DNA from: Candidatus Saccharimonadota bacterium
GTDB lineage: Bacteria > Patescibacteriota > Saccharimonadia > Saccharimonadales > UBA4665
NCBI GenBank assembly: GCA_029288425.1
Contig: JARIHD010000026.1
Coordinates: 1-49,569, forward strand
DNA length: 49,569 nt
Direction of reading: 5' to 3'
Notes under the pieces: generated by a model
What the model was told of the DNA's origin: nothing
The model's database searches: none
Seen by the model: only the letters and a program-made list of their open reading frames with translations
Shown: piece after piece, positions 33,242 through 40,986 of the stretch
Position numbering within the stretch: the first letter of the stretch is position 1
Layout: every line of letters starts with the position of its first letter
Program-made: the position numbers and the translations under genes

Positions 33242-35413
33242 ATGAGCGAACAATTCCCCGGTAATATGGCAGGCAACCAGTTTTATACGAACCCACAGGT
33301 GCTACGCGGCGACGTGCAAGGTGGTCTTTTTGATGCGACCGAACCAACTCAAGTACATCCGGTGCCTCCTGTTGCCGAAACGCAGTATATTCCGGTCATC
33401 GACCCTGCATTGCAGCATGAAAATATGGCTGGCATACCTCCTCAGTCTGGGCCCGAAGCCGTCCAATCACCGGTGAATGCTCCTGAAAGTATCCCGCCAG
33501 CTCCGGCTATCTATGATGCACCGCGCAAAATCCTCAATAGTGTCCTAAAAGCCACTAGCGTCGAGGATTTGCCGGCTATTGTTGGCGCCGACAAGATTCC
33601 AGAGGCAGAACGGGAAGGTTGGTTCGCTGCTCTAAAAGCGGACGCGCAACATGCATTGGACCAGCGAAATGCCGGTAAGCGCAGTGCTAGCTTCAGGTCA
33701 CTAAAAGACCTTAATGCTCACACATCTGCAGCCGCGGCATCTACCACCGAGGCGACATCGGCCCCTGAATCTCTCGACCAGCGCGTTAATAGTGCAACTA
33801 CTACAACTCCCGGTGCCGTACCCGAAATTACAGGGCGGCTTAACGCTAACTCAGCAACCGAAGTCGACCCTCCAACCGGCTTCCTTGATCCAGAGGAAGT
33901 AAAAAAGGCCATGACTGCCGATCTTGAAGTTAAGTACAGCAAGATGAGCGACGATGAGATCCTGACTATCGGTTACGAAGCAATGCACGGTTCCGGTAAA
34001 GTAGCAAAAATGCACCCCATAGAAAAAGCGGTATTCGACAAAGCCAGTCAGAAAGCCCTGGACAAGGTGCATGCTCAATTGGATACCCTGGGCGATTCCG
34101 GTATCCTTTTGCAGGCTGAACAGGTGTTCAACCCAAGTAACGGCAATGCCCCTGTAAAAGTATCAGAGGTTATGAAGGAGATCCTTCACGGCCGAGCCAA
34201 CCGGGCACACCAAGATCTACAAGAGCACTACAATAATATGCCGGCCGAGGACATGCTCCGTTTCGACGAACACGCTGCCAGTGACCCTAATGTAGTAAAA
34301 AATATGAGCAAAGTCGAATTCGCAATGGCAACCCGCAGGCTCAACGAAGCGACTAAAGAGTTGCAGGACAAATATAAAAATATGAACAATGAAGATGTCT
34401 TATGGCTGAATGAAGACGCCAAAAAAGACCCTAGCATCGTAAGTAACATGAGCAAGGTTGAGCGTGCGCTGGTTGACGCTAGAATTAACCAGGCATGGAA
34501 CGAGTTTATTGAAGGGATGAACAAGAATGACTTCAAAGCCGTTCAAGCGGAGTACGATAGTAGTTTGCAGGACCCCGATGATTATCCGACGGACTACCGT
34601 GAATGGTTGAGTAAGTACTACGTATACCGTAAGAATGAAGAGGATAAACGCCTCAACCCGCTAACTACACCTATTCCTGTTCAACCTATCCCTCTTCCAA
34701 AGCAGTCCGAAGGCGTTGCAGAACCGGAAAAAGGGCCTGAAGCGCCTCGAACCCTCGCCGATATATCAGCTGAATTAGACCAGCAAGAGATTGCCCGGAT
34801 TGGCACCGAAATTAATCCTCTTACTCTAAGTAAAGAGGGCATAGCCGATCTGACCGATGCCCAGCTCAACTACATAGTTGACATTGCCACTGGTCCGGCA
34901 CGGTTTGCAGAAAATCGGCAGAAATACGACGACCTGCGTAAAAAACTAGCTAAGCAGCTGAAATCCCAAAAGCGAGCTGAAATCGAAAAGCAGATGCAAG
35001 AACTTGCCGAGAAGGGCGACGCCATTATTAACAAGACCGACCAGAGTATGATTAAGAGTCAGCTCAAGGCATTCCAGCGCGAAAAGACCAAGCGGGAAAA
35101 TGCGCGCACTAATCTAGAAGCGGATATGCACAACCTGAAGCACACGGTTTATCACCGAAAATCCCAAGAAAAGGATGAGAATGAATTGGATGCCTACCAG
35201 AGGGCGATCCTAGGTTTCGATGCTAAAAAAGGCTTTAACCCATGGAAGATGAACAAGCGTATGCAGCGTGCCTCTGACATGGAAATACTTAAGCTCCTGC
35301 CTCCAGCAAAAATCTTCAGCTCCAGAGAGTTCGCCAACCAAGTTTGGAATCGTTTGACTACCAAACAGGGTCGTGACCGATTTGAAGCCCTAGCGGCAGA
35401 ATACGAAGCCTAG
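33242..35413 (+). CDS. Repeat-family protein 3 (tandem paralogue), unknown
   Basis: 723 aa, soluble. Shares the N-terminal helix pair with paralogue 2 (ILNSVLKATSVEDLPAIVGA...GWFAALKADAQHALDQRN, ~97-135) and three clear modules: KYSKMSDDEIL (~230), HYNNMPAEDML (~327) and KYKNMNNEDVLWLNEDAKKD (~375), the latter two ending in NMSKVE. The C-terminal region has the YLST-type block degraded to TDAQLNYIVDIATGP and a long Lys/Glu/Gln coiled coil (~570-650). The SD is weak. It is followed by a hairpin terminator at 35435. Confidence 0.75.
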   Translation: MSEQFPGNMAGNQFYTNPQVLRGDVQGGLFDATEPTQVHPVPPVAETQYIPVIDPALQHENMAGIPPQSGPEAVQSPVNAPESIPPAPAIYDAPRKILNSVLKATSVEDLPAIVGADKIPEAEREGWFAALKADAQHALDQRNAGKRSASFRSLKDLNAHTSAAAASTTEATSAPESLDQRVNSATTTTPGAVPEITGRLNANSATEVDPPTGFLDPEEVKKAMTADLEVKYSKMSDDEILTIGYEAMHGSGKVAKMHPIEKAVFDKASQKALDKVHAQLDTLGDSGILLQAEQVFNPSNGNAPVKVSEVMKEILHGRANRAHQDLQEHYNNMPAEDMLRFDEHAASDPNVVKNMSKVEFAMATRRLNEATKELQDKYKNMNNEDVLWLNEDAKKDPSIVSNMSKVERALVDARINQAWNEFIEGMNKNDFKAVQAEYDSSLQDPDDYPTDYREWLSKYYVYRKNEEDKRLNPLTTPIPVQPIPLPKQSEGVAEPEKGPEAPRTLADISAELDQQEIARIGTEINPLTLSKEGIADLTDAQLNYIVDIATGPARFAENRQKYDDLRKKLAKQLKSQKRAEIEKQMQELAEKGDAIINKTDQSMIKSQLKAFQREKTKRENARTNLEADMHNLKHTVYHRKSQEKDENELDAYQRAILGFDAKKGFNPWKMNKRMQRASDMEILKLLPPAKIFSSREFANQVWNRLTTKQGRDRFEALAAEYEA

Positions 35414-35434
35414 TTTTGTTACTTCACTTTTCAC

Positions 35435-35468
35435 TACGGCCTCTGGCTCTTCGGAACTAGAGGCCGTA
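35435..35468 (+). terminator. Terminator hairpin overlapping the murE promoter
   Basis: A 10-bp stem TACGGCCTCT/AGAGGCCGTA (35435-35444 with 35459-35468) with a 14-nt loop containing CTTCGG, ending in ATACTTTT. The right arm supplies the first two bases of the murE -10 TATACT (35467-35472), which ends 6 nt before its ATG. Confidence 0.68.
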
Positions 35469-35478
35469 TACTTTTGGT

Positions 35479-36777
35479 ATGAACATTCGTACAGTAGTTA
35501 AGAAGTTGATTCCGCGCGGCTTGTTTCGGCGGATCGAGCCGCTGGGTCATTTGGCCGAGGCGGTTTTATTAAATATTTGGAATGGTTTTCCGGCGCGCGG
35601 AATGAAAGTGATCGGTGTAACCGGTACGAACGGCAAAACGACGACCGTATTTTTGATCCACCGCATGCTGCACGAATCGGGTAAAAAAGTGGGCATGATG
35701 AGTACGGTGGCGTATGGCGTCGGCGACGATATCCGGCCACAAATGACGCACATGACGACATCATCGGTGCCGGTTATTATGAAACGTTTAAAGGAAATGC
35801 GTGCTGCGGGTGTGGAGTATTTGGTGCTGGAAGTAACGAGTCATGCATTGGCGCAACACCGCGTATGGGGGATTCCATTTTCTGTGTCGGTTATGACCAA
35901 CCTAACGCACGAGCATTTGAATTATCACGGAACATTTGAGCGGTACCGCCAGGCCAAACGCATGCTGTTTCGGCAGACCGACCGGAATGTGCGCGGATTG
36001 CGAGTCGGGCTGGTGAATGCCGATGATCCGAATGCCAAGGTGTTTGCCGATGCTATTAGCCATCCGGTGATGTATGGCACGGGCGAGGCTGATTTGCGGG
36101 CTACGGATATAAAATTGTCCCCCAGCAAAGTTTCGTACCAGGCAGTCCATGGTGACAAAAAGTATCACATTACCTGCCAATTGCCAGGGAGTTTTAATGT
36201 GTATAACTCTTTGGCGGCGGTGGGTGTGGGTGAGGCGCTGGGTTTGAGCACGACACAGATAGAACAGGGAGTCGCGGCGCTGGAGGGCGTGGAAGGCCGC
36301 ATGACCAGTATTGACGAAGGGCAGGATTTTACCGTTGTAGTGGATTACGCACACACGCCCGATAGTTTTGAAAAGCTGTTTCGCGACATGAAACCGGTGG
36401 TAAAGGGTAAGTTGATCGTGCTGTTCGGTTCTTTGGGCGGCGGTGACGAGGCCAAACGTGCCGAACAGGGACAATTAGCCGGTGCCTATGCCGATGAGGT
36501 TGTCGTGACCGAAGAAGATAACCGGACCGAAGACCCAGAGCGTATTCGGCGGATGATTGCCGAAGGTGCCGAAGCAGCTGGAAAAGTGATCGATAAGGAT
36601 TTGTTTTTAGTGGCGGATCGGCGCGAGGCGATTCGGTTTGCTTTGGGGCGGGCGCGGAAAGGTGACACGGTGATGCTGCTCGGCAAAGGCCACGAAAAGA
36701 CGATTGAGCGCGCAAAAGAAACTATTTCCTGGAACGAAGCCGACGAAGCACGTAAGGCGCTCAAAAAACTGGCTTAA
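35479..36777 (+). CDS. murE: MurE-like UDP-MurNAc-tripeptide synthetase, short form
   Basis: 432 aa. The Mur-ligase P-loop GTNGKTT is at 49-55, the central domain has LVLEVTSHALAQHR and NLTHEHLNYHG typical of MurE, and the C-terminal domain has VDYAHTPDSFEKLF and LLGKGHE. The N-terminal UDP-binding domain is about 60 residues shorter than in E. coli MurE, and the DNPR substrate motif reads EEDNRTEDP (~346-353), lacking the Pro. It adds the third residue (diaminopimelate or lysine) to the cell-wall stem peptide; which one cannot be said. Leaderless start: TATACT, 6 nt, ATG. Confidence 0.88.
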   Translation: MNIRTVVKKLIPRGLFRRIEPLGHLAEAVLLNIWNGFPARGMKVIGVTGTNGKTTTVFLIHRMLHESGKKVGMMSTVAYGVGDDIRPQMTHMTTSSVPVIMKRLKEMRAAGVEYLVLEVTSHALAQHRVWGIPFSVSVMTNLTHEHLNYHGTFERYRQAKRMLFRQTDRNVRGLRVGLVNADDPNAKVFADAISHPVMYGTGEADLRATDIKLSPSKVSYQAVHGDKKYHITCQLPGSFNVYNSLAAVGVGEALGLSTTQIEQGVAALEGVEGRMTSIDEGQDFTVVVDYAHTPDSFEKLFRDMKPVVKGKLIVLFGSLGGGDEAKRAEQGQLAGAYADEVVVTEEDNRTEDPERIRRMIAEGAEAAGKVIDKDLFLVADRREAIRFALGRARKGDTVMLLGKGHEKTIERAKETISWNEADEARKALKKLA

Positions 36778-37715
36778 TTCTTATTGCGTTCAAGGTAGTG
36801 CGTGTACCAGCTGTACTCTTTGCCGAAAAAGGTGGCGATGAGTTCGATTGCCAGTTCTGCGGTTTTGCCGTTTTCATCTTGGAGTGGATTGTATTCGACA
36901 ACATCAACACCTACGACATGACATTTCTGGCCAATGTAGTCAGCAATAGCAGCAATTTCGCGGTAGGTAAGGCCTTTTTTGTTGGGCATGCCTGCGCCAG
37001 GCGCGTACACCGCATCAATGGCATCCAGATCCAGACTGACCCAGATATTGTCAACCTGTGACGCAAGTTTGTCGATCATGGGAAGCAAGGGTGCTAACCC
37101 GTTTTTTAGCAGATCGAGCATGCTAAAAGTGTGCAGGTTTTCGCGCGCCACCAGGTCGGTTTCGGCTTGATCAAAATCGCAGCCGCCGATGTGCAGCATG
37201 TTATCTTTGTGGATTTTGACCGATTTGCCATACGCTTCGACCAGTTCGGGCGCGCCGTAGCCCATAAGCGACGCTAGCTGCATGCCATGAATATTGCCGG
37301 TAGGCGTTGTCTGGTCGGTGTTCATATCGCCGTGTGCGTCAAAATAGATGATACCCAGGTTACCTTTTAGGCCTACCGATGCGCCTGCCACCGCTCCCAG
37401 ACAGATGGAATGATCACCGCCGAGAACAATAGATTTTTCGCCCTTTTGGGCTACTGCCTCTGTTATTTTGGCGGTTTCTTCGCTGACGCGAATGATTTCG
37501 GCGGCGCGGCGGAGTTTGGGGTTGCCAACTGGTACGTCGGCGCGGCTTTTGACGGTGATGTTGCCTTTGTCGGTCAGTTCCAGCCCGGCGCTGCGCAATT
37601 TAGAAACGATGCCTTGATAACGAAAAGTGTCCGCCCCCATGGAAACACCTAAATTTTCGGCGCCCAAATCAAGCGGCACACCTAAAAGTGTGACGGAAGT
37701 TAAGTTAGATTTCAT
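36774..37715 (-). CDS. rocF: Arginase family ureohydrolase
   Basis: 313 aa from the ATG at 37715 (Met17 of the open frame); TATACT ends exactly 6 nt upstream, so it is leaderless. Manganese-site motifs: GGDHS (99-103), DAHGDMN (126-132), GNIHGM (140-145) and SLDLDAIDAVYAPG. The GN-HGM block favours arginase over agmatinase. It converts arginine to ornithine and urea. The stop codon shares TTAA with that of murE, so the two convergent genes overlap by 4 bp. Confidence 0.9.
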   Translation of the reverse strand: MKSNLTSVTLLGVPLDLGAENLGVSMGADTFRYQGIVSKLRSAGLELTDKGNITVKSRADVPVGNPKLRRAAEIIRVSEETAKITEAVAQKGEKSIVLGGDHSICLGAVAGASVGLKGNLGIIYFDAHGDMNTDQTTPTGNIHGMQLASLMGYGAPELVEAYGKSVKIHKDNMLHIGGCDFDQAETDLVARENLHTFSMLDLLKNGLAPLLPMIDKLASQVDNIWVSLDLDAIDAVYAPGAGMPNKKGLTYREIAAIADYIGQKCHVVGVDVVEYNPLQDENGKTAELAIELIATFFGKEYSWYTHYLERNKN

Positions 37716-37748
37716 AAATCTAGTATAGCAGACGGCAGGGCAACAGTA

Positions 37749-37777
37749 TTTACATAAATACAAAAATGTGCTAATGT
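37749..37777 (+). promoter_or_regulatory. Shared-type promoter of kinase-like gene
   Basis: TTTACA (37749-37754), a 17-bp spacer ending in ATGTGC, then TAATGT (37772-37777), the same -10 as repeat-protein gene 1. The ATG is at 37787, so the leader is at most ~4 nt. Confidence 0.58.
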
Positions 37778-37786
37778 TTAGTTAGT

Positions 37787-38575
37787 ATGGCCAAAGCACC
37801 TAAACCCCGTAATCTACCCCTCAAAGTCGAACTTGGCGGACGTATTGGCAATGGGCAGGACAATAGCGTCTACCAGACCTTGAACCCGGCAGAAAAACCT
37901 CATCTACGCGTTCCTACGGGGTGGGTCCTAAAATTGAGTCATGATATTGATGGCAAGGGCTACACCAAGCGTCCGCGCCACGAAGATCCACGCGAAGCAT
38001 CTTGGCGTGGTATTCAATACAAGAAACATAAATATGACCTACTGAAACACTTTCTGGGGGATAATATTCCGCAAACCGAGTTTATTATGACTAAAGTTCA
38101 AGATGGTGGCAAAGAGCGTTATGTTGAGATGATGCTGCAGCGTGAGGTGCCCCAAGTAACGCTTAATCAGCTTTCGGCAGAGCAGCGTAAAGATCCTCGG
38201 CTTCATGCAAATATGCAGAGTCTCGTAAAAAGAATGCAGTATATGTACAAGATCCTCGGTGAGGTGAATGCACGTACGGCTCACGGTATTAATCTGGATG
38301 CGAAACTGGACTTAGGTGGTATTTCGGATCGTGTTAGGGCCGAAGATCTTGATCATCAGTTCACTGACGACGAGACTGATGATGTGATTGATTCTACGAA
38401 ATCTCCTAACCTACTGGTAGATCCAGAATCGATGCAGCTTTATTGCATTGATTTTGACCAAGGACAATGGGAGCCGGGCATGGATGAGGCAAAAACCATG
38501 GCATTTGAAATTGATGCTCGCCGCCAGCGTCACAACGCACAGGCCTTTCATGTCGGGGCGGTTGCTCTGGGCTAA
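37787..38575 (+). CDS. Protein-kinase-fold-like protein, possibly pseudokinase
   Basis: 262 aa, soluble. Residues 16-30 (LGGRIGNGQDNSVYQ) resemble a glycine-rich loop and VLKLSH (47-52) a beta-3 lysine strand. Later SPNLLVDPESMQLYCIDFDQG (207-226) resembles the N...L.D..DFG-type metal segment, as in YrbL-like or aminoglycoside-kinase folds. The HRD/HGD catalytic Asp is not evident. It is driven by the same promoter type as the repeat proteins, so it may be co-regulated. The kinase fold is an inference from spacing of short motifs. Confidence 0.6.
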   Translation: MAKAPKPRNLPLKVELGGRIGNGQDNSVYQTLNPAEKPHLRVPTGWVLKLSHDIDGKGYTKRPRHEDPREASWRGIQYKKHKYDLLKHFLGDNIPQTEFIMTKVQDGGKERYVEMMLQREVPQVTLNQLSAEQRKDPRLHANMQSLVKRMQYMYKILGEVNARTAHGINLDAKLDLGGISDRVRAEDLDHQFTDDETDDVIDSTKSPNLLVDPESMQLYCIDFDQGQWEPGMDEAKTMAFEIDARRQRHNAQAFHVGAVALG

Positions 38576-38587
38576 ACAGCCTCAGGC

Positions 38588-38617
38588 TTGACAGCGGATT
38601 CCAACCTCTTATATAGT
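38588..38617 (+). promoter_or_regulatory. groES-groEL promoter
   Basis: TTGACA (38588-38593), 18 bp, TATAGT (38612-38617), with the CIRCE element beginning 12 bp downstream, i.e. over the transcription start. Confidence 0.75.
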
Positions 38618-38629
38618 GAATGACGATGA

Positions 38630-38658
38630 GTTAGCACTCACATAGTGCAAGTGCTAAC
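38630..38658 (+). promoter_or_regulatory. CIRCE operator (HrcA binding site)
   Basis: TTAGCACTC (38631-38639), 9 bp, AAGTGCTAA (38649-38657). It matches the CIRCE consensus in both arms except one base (A for G). It lies in the leader of groES. HrcA would repress groESL here at normal temperature. No hrcA gene is in the window. Confidence 0.93.
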
Positions 38659-38693
38659 TCCCCCTAATAACAGTCACTAACGGAGGATTTAAT

Positions 38694-38963
38694 ATGAGCG
38701 TTAAAGTACAACCTCTCGACGAGTACGTTGTTGCCGTGGCCGAAGAAGCGCAGACCAAAACCGCTAGCGGCCTGTACCTGCCCGGCGGAGCAGCCGAAAA
38801 ACCAAAGGTCGCTAAAGTGATGGCCGTAGGTAAGGCTGTAACCGAAATAAAAGTGGGCGACCGCATTTTATACAAAAACGAGTATGAAGCGACCAATGTA
38901 AAAGTCGACGGTGAAGCCTACATTATTATCTACGCCCGCAACATCATTGCGACTGTTAACTAG
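38694..38963 (+). CDS. groES: Co-chaperonin GroES
   Basis: 89 aa, a little short for the family. VQPLDEYVVAVAEEAQTKTASGLYLPGGAAEKP contains the mobile loop, and VGDRILYKNEYEATNVKVDGEAYIII the roof strands. It caps the GroEL ring. GGAGG lies 8 nt before the ATG. First gene of the CIRCE-controlled operon. Confidence 0.96.
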   Translation: MSVKVQPLDEYVVAVAEEAQTKTASGLYLPGGAAEKPKVAKVMAVGKAVTEIKVGDRILYKNEYEATNVKVDGEAYIIIYARNIIATVN

Positions 38964-38983
38964 TACCAGGAGGATTTTTAGGG

Positions 38984-40639
38984 ATGGCAAAGAAAGTTTT
39001 TTATGATGATGACGCCCGCCGCCGTGTGCTGGCCGGTGCAAAGATTTTATACGATGCAGTAAAGACGACAATGGGGCCAAAAGGCCGCAATGTTGTGATC
39101 GGCAAAGGCTACGGCGCACCGACCGTTACACATGATGGCGTGACCGTTGCCAAAGGTGTAGAGATCGGTGATGTCGACGATGAGACCTTGGGCTACAAGG
39201 TGGGTGCCGAACTGATCAAGCAAGCCGCTTCTAAGATGAACGATGTAGCCGGTGACGGTACGACTACTGTGACGGTGCTGACCTACAGTATTTTAAACGA
39301 AGCCAACAAATTGATTGCTGCGGGCCACAACCCGATGCTGTTGCGCAAAGGCTTAGAATCTGCCGCACAGGACGTAATCGAAAAATTGGATGGTCTACGC
39401 GAAGATATTGCTGCCAATAAAAAGCGCATCGCCGAAGTGGCAACTATTTCTGCCGGTGATGCAGAGATCGGCCAACTGATTGCCGACGTTATGGATAAAG
39501 TTGGCCGGGACGGTGTAGTGACGGTTGAAGAAGGCCAAGGCCTGACGCTCCAGAGCGAAGTGGTCGAAGGGTTTACTTTTGACCGTGGTTTTGTGAGTCC
39601 GTATATGGTAACCGACACTGCGCGCATGGAAGCCGTATACGACAAGCCCGCGATCGTCATTACCGACAAAAAAATCAGTTCGATTCAGGAATTTTTGCCC
39701 GTACTGGAGCGCCTGGCGCAGAGCGGTAAAAAAGACCTGGTGCTGATCGCCGAGGACGTAGAGGGTGAAGCTATGGCAACGCTGATCTTGAACCGTTTGA
39801 AGGGGGTATTTAATACGGTTGCCGTCAAGGCTCCGGCTTTTGGCGACCAACGCAAGGCTATCCTGGAAGATTTGGCGACGTTAACCGGCGCAACCGTTAT
39901 CAGTGAAGAACAAGGCCATAGTTTTGACGATGTTGACCTGCATATGGTTGGTTCTGCCCGCCGCGTGATCGTAGGTAAGGACGAGACTACTATCATTGAA
40001 GGTGCCGGCTCGGCAGCCGATCTGCAAGGTCGAATCAAACAAATTACTGCTCAGATTGATGCAGCGACGAGCGAGTACGACCGCGAGCAGTTGGAGAAAC
40101 GCCGCGCCGCTTTGTCTGGCAAGGTTGCCGTTATCAAAGTGGGCGGTGCTACCGAGACTCAGATCGAAGAAGAGAAGTTTCGTGTGGACGACGCTGTCGC
40201 TGCCGTGAAGGCTGCGTTGGCTGAAGGTGTTGTACCTGGCGGTGGCGTAACTTTGGTTAACCTGGCTGCAACTATTACGTCGGGTACGGCCACGGATGAC
40301 GACGATGCCACGGTTATCGCCGGCAAGATGCTCCTAAAGAGCGCGCTCGAACAGCCATTCCGTATTTTGCTGACCAACGCCGGCTTGAATGCCGACGAGT
40401 GGCTACCCCAGGTCAAGGCCGCAAAACCTGGTTTTGGTGTGAATGTGAACCATCAAGGCGCACTGGTCGACCTTCGCAGTGCCGGTGTTGTTGATCCTGC
40501 GCGCGTTACCAAGGAGGCTCTTTTGAACGCGACCTCAATCGCTGGAACAAGTATGACCATGGGCGCATTAGTTGTTGACGTACCAGAGCCGGAAAAGGCT
40601 GGTGCTGCACCCGACATGAGCGGCATGGGTATGATGTAG
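38984..40639 (+). CDS. groEL: Chaperonin GroEL
   Basis: 551 aa. Typical KTTMGPKGRNVVI near residue 25-35, the ATP site segment VAGDGTTTVTVL (~86-97), and VVPGGGVTLVNLA (~410-422). The C-terminus ends DMSGMGMM, a reduced form of the usual GGM repeat. It forms the double-ring folding chamber with GroES. AGGAGG lies ~10 nt upstream and the operon ends at a strong terminator. Confidence 0.98.
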   Translation: MAKKVFYDDDARRRVLAGAKILYDAVKTTMGPKGRNVVIGKGYGAPTVTHDGVTVAKGVEIGDVDDETLGYKVGAELIKQAASKMNDVAGDGTTTVTVLTYSILNEANKLIAAGHNPMLLRKGLESAAQDVIEKLDGLREDIAANKKRIAEVATISAGDAEIGQLIADVMDKVGRDGVVTVEEGQGLTLQSEVVEGFTFDRGFVSPYMVTDTARMEAVYDKPAIVITDKKISSIQEFLPVLERLAQSGKKDLVLIAEDVEGEAMATLILNRLKGVFNTVAVKAPAFGDQRKAILEDLATLTGATVISEEQGHSFDDVDLHMVGSARRVIVGKDETTIIEGAGSAADLQGRIKQITAQIDAATSEYDREQLEKRRAALSGKVAVIKVGGATETQIEEEKFRVDDAVAAVKAALAEGVVPGGGVTLVNLAATITSGTATDDDDATVIAGKMLLKSALEQPFRILLTNAGLNADEWLPQVKAAKPGFGVNVNHQGALVDLRSAGVVDPARVTKEALLNATSIAGTSMTMGALVVDVPEPEKAGAAPDMSGMGMM

Positions 40640-40674
40640 ACGTGTGTGGGTCGAGCCTAGCCGCTCCCTGTCTT

Positions 40675-40712
40675 AAAAAATATCCCGGATATTACATTCC
40701 GGGATATTTTTT
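40675..40712. terminator. Bidirectional terminator between groEL and the small Tat-like gene
   Basis: A perfect 15-bp stem (40675-40689 with 40698-40712), CCCGG core flanked by A6 and T6, and an 8-nt loop. It serves groEL on the plus strand and the gene ending at 40728 on the minus strand. Confidence 0.92.
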
Positions 40713-40727
40713 GTACGGGCATGTATT

Positions 40728-40919
40728 CTAATTTTTGTGGCCGCCGTATGTTCCACCGCCGTAACCGAACTCATTTTGCCGGGTTAGCGGATTTTCTTTG
40801 TTGGTAATGAGTTTTATGATGGCGCTGAGGCCAAAAATTGAGGCTACGCCAAAGCCTACCGTCGTTAGAAATTCTTTTCTGGTCATTTCTTTCTGCATGA
40901 GCTCGTTGATTTTTTGCAT
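40728..40919 (-). CDS. Small protein with Tat-like signal anchor
   Basis: 63 aa. MTRKEFLTTVGFG (residues 12-24) resembles a twin-arginine signal (consensus S/TRRxFLK) with Lys for the second Arg, then a hydrophobic stretch (~20-38) and a short Gly/Tyr-rich tail (FGYGGGTYGGHKN). It may be a membrane-anchored Tat substrate or a Tat accessory protein. tatC and tatA are directly upstream on the same strand. It has its own strong promoter and GGTGG before the ATG. Confidence 0.7.
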   Translation of the reverse strand: MQKINELMQKEMTRKEFLTTVGFGVASIFGLSAIIKLITNKENPLTRQNEFGYGGGTYGGHKN

Positions 40920-40956
40920 GCTGCCACCTTTATTTACTTATTTTGCGCTCGGGCGC

Positions 40957-40986
40957 ATTGTAGGACGGGCTGTATCGGACTGTCAA
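40957..40986 (-). promoter_or_regulatory. Promoter of the small Tat-like gene
   Basis: Minus strand TTGACA (40981-40986), 18 bp, TACAAT (40957-40962). The -35 overlaps the tatC stop codon. One of the best consensus promoters in the window. Confidence 0.75.

Noticed and set aside
35902-36474. 190-codon frame antisense to murE
   Set aside because: murE is unambiguous on the plus strand; the shadow has no recognisable domain or start signal.
38576-38600. Small AGCC..GGCT hairpin after the kinase-like gene as a terminator
   Set aside because: The stem is only 4 bp, there is no T-run, and it overlaps the groESL -35.
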